Shown here in pieces: positions 54,179-63,908 of a DNA stretch of 64,000 nucleotides. The position numbers and the translations under genes were made by a program. Below the pieces are notes generated by a model. The model saw only the letters and a list, made by a program, of their open reading frames with translations. It was not told the DNA's origin and did not search any database. Numbering within the stretch: position 1 is the stretch's first letter; each line of letters starts with the position of its first letter. This DNA is from Streptomyces flavochromogenes (lineage in GTDB: Bacteria > Actinomycetota > Actinomycetes > Streptomycetales > Streptomycetaceae), in the NCBI RefSeq assembly GCF_000717595.1, contig NZ_JNZO01000026.1, positions 1 to 64,000 of the forward strand, read 5' to 3'.

Positions 54179-55186
54179 ATGGACGTGGTGAGCGACGCGA
54201 TCTCGGCCGTACGGATCGGGCGGCCCTCCTCCCAGCGGGTGCGGGTCGCCGGAAGCTGGTGCACCCGTCTCGCCCCGTACGACGGCGCGGGCTTCCACGT
54301 CGTCCTCGAGGGACACTGCTGGCTGCTGCCCGACGGCGGTGAGCCGGTCGAACTCGGCCCGGGCGACGCCGTCCTGCTGCCGCACGGGACCGGGCACGTG
54401 ATCGCGGACGGGCCCGCCGACGCGGCGCGGCTCGCACGCGCCGCGTCCTTCGAGCGGTGGCTGGACGGGGCCGGGGCGGGGCCGCCCGTCGTCCCCGAAG
54501 GGAGCGCCGCCCCCGAGGACGGCGCCGTGGTCGAGATGCTGTGCGGCAAGTACCGGCTCGACCGCAGCCACGTCCACCCGCTCCTCGCGGAGCTCCCCCC
54601 GCTGGTCCATCTGCCGAACCGGGACGACCGCGCCGACGGCACCGGCGGAACCGGCGGCGCCGACCCCGGCCTCCGCTCCGCCATCGCCCTGCTCGGCCAC
54701 GAGGTGGGCGCGCGGCTTCCCGGCTCCGGGGTCGCCCTGCCGAGCCTGCTCGACCTGCTCCTCGTCTACATGATCCGTTCCTGGACGGCCGAGCACGCCG
54801 CCCCGGGAAGCCGGGCCGGCACCGCCGGAACCTGGCCGGCCGCCCTCGGCGATCCGGTGACCGCCGCCGCCCTGCGGGCCCTGCACACCGACCCGGCCGC
54901 CCCCTGGACCAACGACCTGCTCGCGGCCGAGGCCGGGGTCTCCCGGCCCACCCTGGCCCGCCGTTTCACCGCCCTCGTCGGCCGGCCCCCGATGGCGTAC
55001 CTGACCTGGTGGCGGCTCACCCGCGCCGCCGCCCTGCTCCGCGACACCCCGGACCCGTTGGCCGCCGTCGCCCGGCGCGTCGGCTACAGCACGCCGTACG
55101 CCTTCTCGCACGCCTTCCGCCGGGAGTTCGGCACGACCCCGGGGCAGTACCGGACGGGCCTGGCCGCGGCCGGGGGTGATGTGTAG
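54179..55186 (+). CDS. AraC-family regulator with cupin domain
   Basis: 335 aa, ATG 54179. AraC_binding-2/cupin-6 N-domain (FHVVLEGHCWLLPDGGEPVE, LGPGDAVLLPHGTGHVI). Double HTH at the C-terminus: AAEAGVSRPTLARRFTALVG, PPMAYLTWWRLTRAAALLRD, ARRVGYSTPYAFSHAFRREF. The 114-bp gap to the divergent MBL gene holds both promoters. Confidence 0.88.
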   Translation: MDVVSDAISAVRIGRPSSQRVRVAGSWCTRLAPYDGAGFHVVLEGHCWLLPDGGEPVELGPGDAVLLPHGTGHVIADGPADAARLARAASFERWLDGAGAGPPVVPEGSAAPEDGAVVEMLCGKYRLDRSHVHPLLAELPPLVHLPNRDDRADGTGGTGGADPGLRSAIALLGHEVGARLPGSGVALPSLLDLLLVYMIRSWTAEHAAPGSRAGTAGTWPAALGDPVTAAALRALHTDPAAPWTNDLLAAEAGVSRPTLARRFTALVGRPPMAYLTWWRLTRAAALLRDTPDPLAAVARRVGYSTPYAFSHAFRREFGTTPGQYRTGLAAAGGDV

Positions 55187-55187
55187 A

Positions 55188-56846
55188 TCAGCGCCGGCCG
55201 AGCGCGCGCTGCGCCTCGTACAGGTTCGCCGGGCGCACCGAACCCGGGCTGCCGTAGGCCTCCACGCGCGCGTGGAGCTCGCCCGTGAAGTCCGGCACGT
55301 CGATCTGGTCGAATTCGCGGACCTCGCTGATGCCGACCGTCGCGCTGTACGGGGCGATGGTGTCGATCTTCACCAGGCCGGCCCTGCCGTTCGTCACCGT
55401 CACGTTCCAGTGGGCGAACCGGGCCCCGTAGAGGGGACCTGCGGAGGCGTCGCCGCCGTGCCGGCCGTTGTTCTCGACCGTGATCTCGGTCCGTACGTTC
55501 GCGAAGGGCATGCCCCGGTGGGTGTCGAAGGTGCCCATCTCCATCACCCCGCGCGACCAGACGTTGTGGCTGGACAGGCCCTCGACGTTGATGCCGTGGA
55601 GCTGGGTGCCGGCCGGTGCCGGGACCGTACGGGCCGCGATGCGGAAGTCCTCGACCAGGTTGTCGTGCGCGCCCTCCCGGCAGAAGTACGGGTGGTGGGA
55701 GCCGCGGCCCTCGACCCGCGTACGGCGCAGGGTGCAGGCGGAGGCGGCGACGAGCCCGAAGCCGTTGTCGACGTGCCGGACCACCACGTCCTCCGCCCAG
55801 CAGTCGTACGCGCACTGGAAGGTGACGCCGTTGAAGCCCTTGTCCAGGAGGTGCGGGGACTGCGGGGTCTCGACCGCCTCCAGGGTCAGGCCCACCACCC
55901 CGGAGTGGGTGAGCGCCTCCGCCCCGGAGACGAGCCGGGGGTCCCACTCCGGGCGCGTGTCGAGCGGCAGCGGGCGCTCCAGGGTGACCGTCCGGCCGCG
56001 TACGGCGGCGATCCGCACGGGCCACTCGTAGGGGACGTAGCTGGTCAGCTTGGTCTTGTCGTCCCAGACGTACGCCCTTGGGCCCGGGCCGTCGCCCGCC
56101 ATGTGCTGCAGGAGCGTGTGGTCGGCGTCGTCGGCGAGGCGGAGGACGACGAGGCGGCCGCGCCGGAGGGCCGAGGGGTCGTCGACCGTGACGGTCCGGT
56201 CGCCCCGGCGGCCCGGGCGGACGGTCGTCAGGCTGCTCCACTCGTCGCGCCTGTTGCCGGTCCAGCCCTCGAAGGGCCAGGCCCGGTCCCGTATCGCGGC
56301 GACGAGGGAGGTGTGCCGGGCCTGCGGGGAGAGCCAGATCAGGCCGCCGGCCCAGGACCAGGAGGACTTGTCGCCGCCGTAGCGGGAGCCGTAGGGGCCG
56401 ATCAGTTCGGTGAGGTGCCGGGTGGCGAGCAGTGTCGTCCGGCCGGAGCCCGCGCCGCGCAGGACGACGCCGCTGTGGCCGATCCGCAGGTAGTCGTCGA
56501 TCCGGTACGTGCCCGGCGGGAGGAGGACGGTGCCGCCGCCGCGCTCCCCGGCCTCCGCGAGGGCGCGGTTGATCGCGGGCGCCGAGTCGGTCGAGCCGTC
56601 GGGGGTGGCCCCGTGGGTGAGGGCGTTCGCGACGACGCGGGGGCGGGGTGCGCGGCGGGCGCCGCCGTGGGCTCCGGCCCGGCCCACATAGGGAATCCGG
56701 GGGTGGGTGTAGGGGGCGGCCTCGAACTCCTGCCAGAGCTCCGCGGGGCGGGTGGGGGGAGCGAAGCCGGTGGTGGCCATTGCCGCGGTCGTGGCTCCCG
56801 CGACGGCCACCGCGCCGCCGACGAACTGCCTTCTGCTGAGTGCCAT
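55188..56846 (-). CDS. Tat-exported right-handed beta-helix (pectate-lyase-superfamily) protein
   Basis: 552 aa, ATG 56846. Twin-arginine signal SRRQFVGGAVAVAGATTAAM. Residues ~75-150 have the Pectate_lyase_3 start (ALAEAGERGGGTVLLPPGTY, RIDDYLRIGHSGVVLRGAGS); later parts show beta-helix coils with Asn/His ladders (LHGINVEGLSSHNVWSRGVM). Likely a secreted polysaccharide-active enzyme; substrate not identifiable. Confidence 0.78.
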   Translation of the reverse strand: MALSRRQFVGGAVAVAGATTAAMATTGFAPPTRPAELWQEFEAAPYTHPRIPYVGRAGAHGGARRAPRPRVVANALTHGATPDGSTDSAPAINRALAEAGERGGGTVLLPPGTYRIDDYLRIGHSGVVLRGAGSGRTTLLATRHLTELIGPYGSRYGGDKSSWSWAGGLIWLSPQARHTSLVAAIRDRAWPFEGWTGNRRDEWSSLTTVRPGRRGDRTVTVDDPSALRRGRLVVLRLADDADHTLLQHMAGDGPGPRAYVWDDKTKLTSYVPYEWPVRIAAVRGRTVTLERPLPLDTRPEWDPRLVSGAEALTHSGVVGLTLEAVETPQSPHLLDKGFNGVTFQCAYDCWAEDVVVRHVDNGFGLVAASACTLRRTRVEGRGSHHPYFCREGAHDNLVEDFRIAARTVPAPAGTQLHGINVEGLSSHNVWSRGVMEMGTFDTHRGMPFANVRTEITVENNGRHGGDASAGPLYGARFAHWNVTVTNGRAGLVKIDTIAPYSATVGISEVREFDQIDVPDFTGELHARVEAYGSPGSVRPANLYEAQRALGRR

Positions 56847-56931
56847 ACCCCTGAACCTTTCATGTATATGAACGGTGTTCAGATGTGCGTCGGGCGTGAG
56901 CATGGCACTGGAAGGCCCTTGCGGGAAGAGG

Positions 56932-57432
56932 TCAGTTGCCCGGTTTCTGGGTCAGGTTCTTGAACGCGTCGAGGTTCCGGGTCGACTCGCCGCGCGAGAC
57001 GCGCCACTCGTACTCCCGCCGGATCGCCGACGCGAAGCCCAGCTCCAGGAGGGTGTTGAAGTCGCCGTCCGCCGCCTCCAGGACCGAGCCGAGGAGCCGG
57101 TCCAGCTCCTCGGGCGTCACGGCGGAGAGCGGCAGCTTGCCGGCCAGGTAGATGTCACCGAGGCCGTCGACCGCGTAACTCACCCCGTACAGCCTGAGGT
57201 TGCGCTCCAGGAGCCAGCGGTGGACACCCGCCTCGTTCTCGTCGGGGTGGCGGATGACGAAGGCGTTGAGGGAGAGCGAGTGGCGTCCGACGCGCAGGGA
57301 GAGCGTGGTGAAGAGTTTGCGCGTGCCGGGGAGTTTGACCACGTAGGAGCCCGGTTCGGGGGACTCCCACTCCAGTTCCGCGTCCTTGAACGTGTCCTCG
57401 ACGGTCCGCCGGACGTCCTCAAGATCAGCCAT
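56932..57432 (-). CDS. YbjN-domain protein
   Basis: 166 aa, ATG 57432. [40 protein letters not shown] and [20 protein letters not shown] match the YbjN/CesT-like fold found next to mshA in actinobacteria. Start overlaps the mshA stop by eight bases; function unknown. Confidence 0.85.
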   Translation of the reverse strand: MADLEDVRRTVEDTFKDAELEWESPEPGSYVVKLPGTRKLFTTLSLRVGRHSLSLNAFVIRHPDENEAGVHRWLLERNLRLYGVSYAVDGLGDIYLAGKLPLSAVTPEELDRLLGSVLEAADGDFNTLLELGFASAIRREYEWRVSRGESTRNLDAFKNLTQKPGN

Positions 57433-58792
57433 GGTGGGAGCGTACGCGACGGCGGTTCTCGCGCAGCCGATGGTCGTGCACGGCGGCCGTGTACACATCC
57501 GCCGTGCCCGAGGCCGCCGTGTCCCAGCCGAACGACCCGGCGTGCAGGGCCGCGGCCGCGCCCATCCGCGCCGAGAGCGACGGGTCCGCCACGAAGCGGC
57601 CGAGCGCGCGGCCGTAGTCCACGGGGTCGTGCCCCTGGACGAGGAAACCGGTCACGCCGTCCCGTACGGCCACGGGCAGCCCGCCCACCGCCGCCGCGAC
57701 GACCGGGGTGCCGGCCGCCTGCGCCTCGATCGCGACCAGGCCGAAGGACTCGCTGTACGACGGCATGACGAGGACGCTCGCCGCGCGGAACCAGTCGGCT
57801 AGCCTGTCCTGACCCACCGGCGGGTGGAAGCGCACGATGTCCGCGATGCCGAGCCGGGCGGCCAGCTTCTGCAGCCCCTCCGGCTTCGCCAGGCCGCTGC
57901 CGCTCGGGCCGCCGACCACGGGAACGATCATGCGCGAGCGCAGCGAGGGGTCCCGGTCGAGGAGCTCGGCGGCGGCGCGCAGCAGGATGTCCGGAGCCTT
58001 CAGCGGCTGGATGCGGCCGGCGAAGACGGGTATGAAGGCGTCCTGCGGCAGCCCGAGCCGGGCGCGGGCCGCGGCGCGGCCGTCGGCCGGGCGGAAGTGG
58101 TCGAGGTTGACGCCCGGGTGGACGACCGCGATCTTGCCGGGGTCCGCGTCGTAGAAACGGGCGAGCTCGTCGGCCTCCTCGGCCGTGTTGGCGATCAGCC
58201 GGTCGGCCGCGTCGACGATCTGCGTCTCGCCGATCACCCGGGCCGCGGGCTCGGGGGTGTCGCCCTCGGCGAGCGCCGCGTTCTTGACCTTCGCCATGGT
58301 GTGCATGGCGTGGACGAGCGGGACGCCCCAGCGCTCGGCGGCCAGCCAGCCGACGTGGCCGGAGAGCCAGTAGTGGGAGTGGACCAGGTCGTAGTGGCCG
58401 GGCCGGTGGCCCGCCCAGGCCTGCATCACGCCGTGCGTGAAGGCGCAGAGCTGAGCCGGCAGCTCTTCCTTGGCCAGGCCCTCGTACGGTCCGGCGTCGA
58501 CGTGCCGGACGAGGACGCCTGGGGTGAGCTCGACGACCGGCGGAAGGCCGCCGGTGGTGGCCCGGGTGAAGATCTCGACCTCGATGTCGATGGCGGCGAG
58601 TCGTTTCGCCAGCTCGACGATGTAGACGTTCATGCCGCCCGCGTCGCCCGTGCCGGGCTGGTGCAGCGGGGAGGTGTGGACGCTGAGCATGGCCACGCGG
58701 CGCGGGGTGCGGTTCCGGCCGGGGAGCCGGAGCCGGGCCGGCGCCGGGTGCCGGTGCCGGGTACCGGCGAACCGGGACACGTACTGGCTCAC
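57425..58792 (-). CDS. mshA: D-inositol-3-phosphate glycosyltransferase (mycothiol synthesis)
   Basis: 455 aa; GTG at 58792 ([10 protein letters not shown]), matching the start of other Streptomyces MshA. GT-B fold: [56 protein letters not shown]-domain [18 protein letters not shown] and the sugar-nucleotide motif [20 protein letters not shown]. Transfers GlcNAc to inositol phosphate, the first step of mycothiol. Co-transcribed with the ybjN gene. Confidence 0.95.
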   Translation of the reverse strand: MSQYVSRFAGTRHRHPAPARLRLPGRNRTPRRVAMLSVHTSPLHQPGTGDAGGMNVYIVELAKRLAAIDIEVEIFTRATTGGLPPVVELTPGVLVRHVDAGPYEGLAKEELPAQLCAFTHGVMQAWAGHRPGHYDLVHSHYWLSGHVGWLAAERWGVPLVHAMHTMAKVKNAALAEGDTPEPAARVIGETQIVDAADRLIANTAEEADELARFYDADPGKIAVVHPGVNLDHFRPADGRAAARARLGLPQDAFIPVFAGRIQPLKAPDILLRAAAELLDRDPSLRSRMIVPVVGGPSGSGLAKPEGLQKLAARLGIADIVRFHPPVGQDRLADWFRAASVLVMPSYSESFGLVAIEAQAAGTPVVAAAVGGLPVAVRDGVTGFLVQGHDPVDYGRALGRFVADPSLSARMGAAAALHAGSFGWDTAASGTADVYTAAVHDHRLRENRRRVRSHHG

Positions 58793-59069
58793 GTCGGCGG
58801 TCCTTCCGCTCGGGGACGAACGTATCGGGTCCGACACGTTCGGGGCTGAGCACGTCGGGCTGAACAGGTCGAACACGTCGGGCCGGGCCGGCCGGCCCGA
58901 ACGGGTCGGGCCGAGCGCGGCGCCGTGGGCAGGACGGCGGCAGGGCGTGGTGCGCCCTCCGGCCGGGACAACACCGGAACGGACCCTTTCATTTCCATCG
59001 CCGATGCCGCTTTGCCAATTCATTACCGGGGCGCACCACCCCCTACCCCCACCCCGTAACCTTTCGGGC

Positions 59070-59864
59070 ATGGCCCCGCGCACCACACGCCCCGTCGGCA
59101 CCCCGACCCGCGGGACCACCAACCCCAACCGACTGCGCCGCATGGACCGCTGGATCGCCGCCGTCCACGGGCCCGCCCTGCGCCGCTCGCCCGAGCCGCC
59201 GCTCGCCGTGGACCTCGGGTACGGGGCCGCCCCCTGGACCGCCGTCGAGCTCCTCGCCCGGCTGCGCACCGCCGAGCCCCGCACCCGCCTCTACGGCATC
59301 GAGATCGAGCCCGCCCGCGTCGAGGCGGCGAAGCCGTACGAGCACGAGGGCCTCTCCTTCCTGCACGGCGGTTTCGAGGTGCCCGTACCCGGCCGGGTCG
59401 CCCTGATCCGGGCGGCGAACGTGCTGCGCCAGTACGACGAGGAGCAGGTCGCGGCCGTCTGGGAGCGGCTGTGCGGGCGGCTCGCCCCGGGCGGACTGCT
59501 CGTGGAGGGAACCTGCGACGAGATCGGGCGCCGGCACGTATGGGTCGCGCTCGACGGGAGCGGGCCGCGGACGGTGACCTTCGCGACCCGGCTCGGCTCG
59601 CTCGACCGGCCGTCGGACCTGGCGGAGCGACTGCCGAAGGCGCTGATCCACCGCAATGTGCCGGGTGAGCCGGTGTACGCGTTCCTGCGGGACTTCGACC
59701 GGGCGTGGGCGGCGGCGGCCCCGTACGCCTCGCTCGGCGCGCGGCAGCGGTGGATCCGCTCGGCCCGCGACCTGGCGGCGGACTGGCCGCTGACGGACGG
59801 GCCCCGGCGGTGGCGCCAGGGCGAGGTGACGGTGCGATGGGAGGCACTGGCGCCTCGGAGGTGA
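59070..59864 (+). CDS. Class I SAM-dependent methyltransferase
   Basis: 264 aa, ATG 59070. Motif [21 protein letters not shown], motif II end [16 protein letters not shown], and [18 protein letters not shown]. Divergent from mshA across a 277-bp gap that repeats CACGTCGGGC-like words but carries no gene. Substrate unknown. Confidence 0.82.
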   Translation: MAPRTTRPVGTPTRGTTNPNRLRRMDRWIAAVHGPALRRSPEPPLAVDLGYGAAPWTAVELLARLRTAEPRTRLYGIEIEPARVEAAKPYEHEGLSFLHGGFEVPVPGRVALIRAANVLRQYDEEQVAAVWERLCGRLAPGGLLVEGTCDEIGRRHVWVALDGSGPRTVTFATRLGSLDRPSDLAERLPKALIHRNVPGEPVYAFLRDFDRAWAAAAPYASLGARQRWIRSARDLAADWPLTDGPRRWRQGEVTVRWEALAPRR

Positions 59865-60087
59865 GGGGTCGGTGAGGAACGAGGCGCCGCGGGAGTGACG
59901 GGTCGGTGGGGACGCCGGCGCCGCGGCAGTGAGTGAGCGAGACCTCTCTTTGCCCAACCGCCTCTGAATTTCCGGTACGTCGGGAACGCCACGCGCGTAT
60001 CTCTCGTCCCCCGTGAGGGGAGCAGGCCCGACAGGCCCCGGTTTCCCCTGTTGCTTTACGGTTTCGCATGGCACTATCGCCAAGGTC

Positions 60088-60107
60088 ACCGTCAAGTTAC
60101 TGACGGT
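60088..60107. promoter_or_regulatory. Dyad upstream of the NlpC/P60 gene
   Basis: ACCGTCA (60088-60094) and TGACGGT (60101-60107), spacer 6, located 32 bp before the start. The nested TTAC-TGACG-GTAA also has dyad symmetry. A regulator site is possible; no c-di-AMP riboswitch fold was recognised in the 274-bp upstream gap. Confidence 0.35.
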
Positions 60108-60138
60108 AAATCAGATTTGGTCACTCGAGGGGGAGCTC

Positions 60139-61188
60139 GTGAACCGACGCCGCCACGCCACCGCCGCGATCACCATGATCTGCGCCTTGACCGTGCTGGC
60201 CTCGCCCGCGCTGACCCTGCAGGCCGCCGCCGCGCCGCTCCCGCCGCCGCCTCCGAAGAAGAGCCTGGAGGAGGTGCGCAAAGAGATAGACACCCTGTAC
60301 CGGCAGGCCGCCGTCGCCACCGACGCGTACAACCTCGCGGAGGAGAAGACGAAGGAGCAGTCCGCCGAGATCGTCCGGGTCGCCGTGATGATCGTGGAGG
60401 GCCGCGAGAAGATCGAGGCCCTCAAGGCCAGGGCCGGCGCCACCGCCCGCGCCCAGTACCGCAACGGCGGACTCCCCGACGGCGCGCAGCTCGTCCTCAC
60501 GAACGACCCCCAGCTCTTCCTCGACAACGCGGGACGCCTCAAGGCCGGAGCGAAGGCCACCACGGACCTGCTCGGCGAAATGACCCGCACCCAGGCCCAG
60601 TTGGACGTCTACGCCAAGGACGCGGGCGTGAACTGGACCAAGCTGGAGGCCAACCGCGTGCGGCAGGCCCAGGCGAAGAAGGAGATCGACGGCAAGATCG
60701 CCGCCGCGAAGAAGCTGGAGTCCGAACTCGCCGCCGAGGAGCGGGAGCGGCTGCGTCGGCTCGAGGAGCAGGCGCTGTCCAGGGCCCAGACGACCTGGCT
60801 CGGCACCGGTGTCCTCGCCGGCCTCAAGGGGGACGCGACGCCGGAGGCGAAGAAGGCGATCGCGTTCGCGACCGCGCAGATCGGCAAGCCGTACGTGTGG
60901 GGTGCGGAGGGCCCGGACTCGTACGACTGCTCGGGACTGACCCAGCTCGCCTGGGGCACGGCCGGCCGGCCGATCCCGCGCACCTCGCAGGAGCAGTGGC
61001 GCCTGCTGCCGCGCGTGGACATCAAGGACATGCGGCCCGGCGACCTGATCGTCTACTTCAAGGACGCGAGCCACATCGGGATGTACGTCGGAAACGGCAC
61101 GATGGTGCACGCACCGCGCCCCGGCCGGAACGTGACGCTCGCGGGGGCGGGCTCGATGGAGATCCTGGGCGTCGTCCGCCCGACGTGA
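60139..61188 (+). CDS. Secreted NlpC/P60 (C40) peptidoglycan hydrolase
   Basis: 349 aa; GTG 60139 after GGGGGAG. Signal peptide (ITMICALTVLASPALTLQAA). Coiled coil ~45-230 (VRKEIDTLYRQAAVATDAYN, KKEIDGKIAAAKKLESELAA), then the C40 domain: GKPYVWGAEGPDSYDCSGLT (Cys near 275), DLIVYFKDASHIGMYVGNGT (His), MVHAPRPG (second His/Asn site). RipA/CwlO-type endopeptidase architecture. Confidence 0.92.
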   Translation: MNRRRHATAAITMICALTVLASPALTLQAAAAPLPPPPPKKSLEEVRKEIDTLYRQAAVATDAYNLAEEKTKEQSAEIVRVAVMIVEGREKIEALKARAGATARAQYRNGGLPDGAQLVLTNDPQLFLDNAGRLKAGAKATTDLLGEMTRTQAQLDVYAKDAGVNWTKLEANRVRQAQAKKEIDGKIAAAKKLESELAAEERERLRRLEEQALSRAQTTWLGTGVLAGLKGDATPEAKKAIAFATAQIGKPYVWGAEGPDSYDCSGLTQLAWGTAGRPIPRTSQEQWRLLPRVDIKDMRPGDLIVYFKDASHIGMYVGNGTMVHAPRPGRNVTLAGAGSMEILGVVRPT

Positions 61189-61497
61189 CGGGACACCGTC
61201 CGCCGGTGTGACGGCGGACACCGCCTCGCGCTCTCCCCCCGACGTGACGGAGTCCACGCGTCGCGGCGGAACCGCGGGCGCCGCCCCGGCGTGACCTTTC
61301 TCATTGCCTCGGGGGCGCCCCGTCGGCCGTTCGGGGGCAAGTACCTCCCCTTCCGCGGCATATGCCAATCGAGACGCGGACGCCGACCCGCTGATCGCCA
61401 TTCCGCTGCGCACCGCCGTACCGCTATGGTCCGGGACGGGCGGGACGCCACCCGGCGCCCTGCGCACCCTCGGGGGGAGGGAAGGAAACCCGGACCG

Positions 61498-62814
61498 ATG
61501 CCCGTATCCGTACCGCGTCAGAGAAACGTCTCTGCCGTTGTGGGACCCGGCGACGTCGCCACTACGGACGCCACCGCCATGGACGCCACCGCTATGACAG
61601 GCACAGTCACAGGCACCGATCGCACCGATCTCACTCTCCTGGTCGTCGAGGACGACCCGGCGGGTGCCCTCGCCGTACCCGAACTGCTCGACGCGGCCGA
61701 CGCCGCCGGCACCCGGGTCCGCATCCGTACCGCCCGCAACCTCACCGAGGCCGAGCGGCTCCTCACCGACGACGTCCACTGCATCCTCGTCGACCTGTCC
61801 CTGCCCGGCCCCCGCGCCGCCGCGGGCGACGACCCGCTCGCCCCGCTGCGGCACATCCTGCGGCTCGCCCCGCGCCACGCCGTCCTCGCGCTCGCGGCCT
61901 CCGCCGACGCCGAGCTGGCGGCCGAGGCCGTACGCGTCGGAGCCCAGGACCACCTCTTCCGCGAGGAACTCGACGGGCGGCTGCTCAGCCGGGCCATCCG
62001 GTACGCGGTCGAGCGCAAGCGCGCCGACGCCGTCCAGGTGAAGCTCGCCGAGTCCCGGCTCCGCGCGCAGGAGAACGCCCGCCTGGAGCGCGGGCTGCTC
62101 CCCACGCCGCTCCTGGAGGGCTCCGACCTCCGGTTCGCGGCCCACTACCGGCCCGGCCGCTCGCGCGCCCTGCTCGGCGGCGACTTCTACGACGTGGTCC
62201 GTACGCCCGACGGCACCGTCCACGCCATGATCGGCGACGTGTGCGGCCACGGCCCCGACGAGGCCGCACTCGGCGTCGAGCTGCGGATCGCCTGGCGGGC
62301 CCTGACCTTCGCGGGGCTGTGCGGGGACGAGCTGCTCTCCACGATGCAGCAGGTCCTGGAACACGAGCGGGAGAGCGAGGAGATCTTCGCGACCCTCTGC
62401 ACCGTCGACATCGCGCCCGACGGCCGCCGCGCGGGCCTGTGCCTCGCCGGGCACCCCTCGCCGCTGATCGCCCGGCAGGGGCGGGCGGCACGGCTGCTGC
62501 CGTACGAGGACGGCGGCCCGGCACTCGGACTGCTGCCGCGCGCCCGCTGGCCGCGCCGGCAGGTCGAGCTCGGCGGGGCCTGGAGCCTGCTCATGTACAC
62601 GGACGGACTGATCGAGGGCCGCTCGGCCGGACCCGGCTCGCCGCGGCTCGGCCAGGACGGGATGGTCGACATGATCAACCGGCAGCTGACCTCGGGCCTG
62701 CGGGGCGACGAGCTCCTGGAGGCCGCGGTCACGGAGGTCCGGTCCCTGAACGGCGGCGAGCTGACGGACGACGTCGCGGTCCTGGCCCTGGAAAGGGACA
62801 GGGCCCGGGGATGA
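61498..62814 (+). CDS. Receiver-linked PP2C (SpoIIE/RsbU-type) phosphatase
   Basis: 438 aa, ATG 61498 with GGAAGGA upstream. N-terminal receiver: LLVVEDDPAG, phospho-Asp in HCILVDLSLPG, then Ala-rich alpha4. Coiled linker ERKRADAVQVKLAESRLRAQ. PP2C domain: LLGGDFYDVVRTPDG, MIGDVCGHGPDEAALG, LCLAGHPSPLIARQG, LLMYTDGLIEG, LTDDVAVLALE. Likely dephosphorylates an anti-sigma-antagonist in a partner-switching pathway; the kinase and STAS partner are not in the window. Confidence 0.9.
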   Translation: MPVSVPRQRNVSAVVGPGDVATTDATAMDATAMTGTVTGTDRTDLTLLVVEDDPAGALAVPELLDAADAAGTRVRIRTARNLTEAERLLTDDVHCILVDLSLPGPRAAAGDDPLAPLRHILRLAPRHAVLALAASADAELAAEAVRVGAQDHLFREELDGRLLSRAIRYAVERKRADAVQVKLAESRLRAQENARLERGLLPTPLLEGSDLRFAAHYRPGRSRALLGGDFYDVVRTPDGTVHAMIGDVCGHGPDEAALGVELRIAWRALTFAGLCGDELLSTMQQVLEHERESEEIFATLCTVDIAPDGRRAGLCLAGHPSPLIARQGRAARLLPYEDGGPALGLLPRARWPRRQVELGGAWSLLMYTDGLIEGRSAGPGSPRLGQDGMVDMINRQLTSGLRGDELLEAAVTEVRSLNGGELTDDVAVLALERDRARG

Positions 62815-62842
62815 CCCCGGGCCCTGATGTCGCTTCTCGCGG

Positions 62843-63196
62843 CTAGCGGCCGCCGTTGTAGGGGCCGTACGGCCCGTCGCTGCTGGAGCCGCCGCCCCGC
62901 CGGCCGCCTCCGCCGCCCGACACCTGCTGGAGCGCGGGGCGGACGTCGACCATGAAGACGATGGCGGCGATCACTCCCGCGATCTGCAGGAACAGCATCG
63001 GGAAGAGCAGGTTCAGGGCGAGGTTGATGCCCAGGACGATCAGCCAGAACTTCTTCGTCTGCTTCTCGGCGGCGCGGTAGGCGTCCTCGCGCGCCATGGC
63101 GGCGAAGACGAGCGCGGCGACGGCGAAGCCGGTGAAGATCAGGAACATCACCAGGGAGAGGAGGGAGTCGAATCCCGCGCGCAACATGCTGAGCAC
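62843..63196 (-). CDS. DUF2516-family membrane protein
   Basis: 117 aa. Start GTG 63196 (ATG 63187 possible). Three hydrophobic segments: LSLVMFLIFTGFAVAALVFA, KKFWLIVLGINLALNLLFPM and LQIAGVIAAIVFMVDVRPAL, with the conserved DAYRAAEKQTKKFW between the first two. Gly/Arg/Tyr-rich tail. Function unknown. Confidence 0.82.
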   Translation of the reverse strand: MLSMLRAGFDSLLSLVMFLIFTGFAVAALVFAAMAREDAYRAAEKQTKKFWLIVLGINLALNLLFPMLFLQIAGVIAAIVFMVDVRPALQQVSGGGGGRRGGGSSSDGPYGPYNGGR

Positions 63197-63276
63197 CGCC
63201 TAGGGAAGAGGGGAAGAGCGCCTCGCGGTCAAGGTACCCGGTTCAACGCACCAGGTACCCGTATTGGTGCCCGGCG

Positions 63277-63855
63277 CTACTCCTTCTCGGCGGCGACAGC
63301 CGCCTTCTTGGCGGGCGCCTTGCGGGCGGTGGTCTTCCGGGCGGGCGCCTTCTTGGCCTCGGCGGGCTCGGCGGAGGCCTCCACCGGCTCCTCGGCCTTG
63401 GTCTCCTCGGCCTTGGTCTCCTCCGGCTCGACGACGACGGCGATCTCGACGATCTCCTCGGCGACCTCCCCACGCCAGGCCTTGACGGCCTCCTCGCCGT
63501 GGGCGGCGACCTCCTCGTACTTCTCGCGCGCCTTGACGGCGTACTCGGCGGCGACGCCGACGCCGCGCAGCGCGAGGTCCTGGGCGGTCTCGCCGAACTT
63601 CTTGAGGTCCGTGTCGAGAGCGCCGACGACGTCGGCGAGCTTCGACTGCACGGTGGCCTGGGCCTCCTTGGCCTGCGAGGTCACCTTCTCCTGGACGGCC
63701 TTGGGGTCGGTGTTCCGTACGGCCTCGATGCGGGCGGGCGCCTCGGCGGCGATCTGCTCGATCAGGCCGGGAACCTTCTTGGCCTGCTGCACGGCGAGGT
63801 CCGCGGTGCCGGCGGCGAAGTAGAGAGGGGTACGCAGTTCGTCGATGATGGCCAT
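63277..63855 (-). CDS. Lys/Ala-rich HbhA-like helical protein
   Basis: 192 aa. Helical N-domain (LRTPLYFAAGTADLAVQQAK, VPGLIEQIAAEAPARIEAVR) like mycobacterial HbhA and Streptomyces homologues. Long coiled region with KLADVVGALDTDLKKFGETA, an acidic stretch, then a histone-like KKAPARKTTARKAPAKKAAV tail that could bind DNA or polyanions. Confidence 0.8.
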   Translation of the reverse strand: MAIIDELRTPLYFAAGTADLAVQQAKKVPGLIEQIAAEAPARIEAVRNTDPKAVQEKVTSQAKEAQATVQSKLADVVGALDTDLKKFGETAQDLALRGVGVAAEYAVKAREKYEEVAAHGEEAVKAWRGEVAEEIVEIAVVVEPEETKAEETKAEEPVEASAEPAEAKKAPARKTTARKAPAKKAAVAAEKE

Positions 63856-63908
63856 GCTGGTGGTCCTCCCGGATGTGACGTACGAGCGAGCGCTGGCTCA
63901 GGGACGGT

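Noticed and set aside
58793..59284. Longer mshA N-terminus
   Set aside because: It would overlap the divergent methyltransferase gene by over 200 bp and is Arg/Pro-rich; VSQYVSR at 58792 matches known MshA starts.
59880..60138. ydaO/c-di-AMP riboswitch before the NlpC/P60 gene
   Set aside because: Such riboswitches are common before these genes in Streptomyces, but I could not recognise its conserved helices here.
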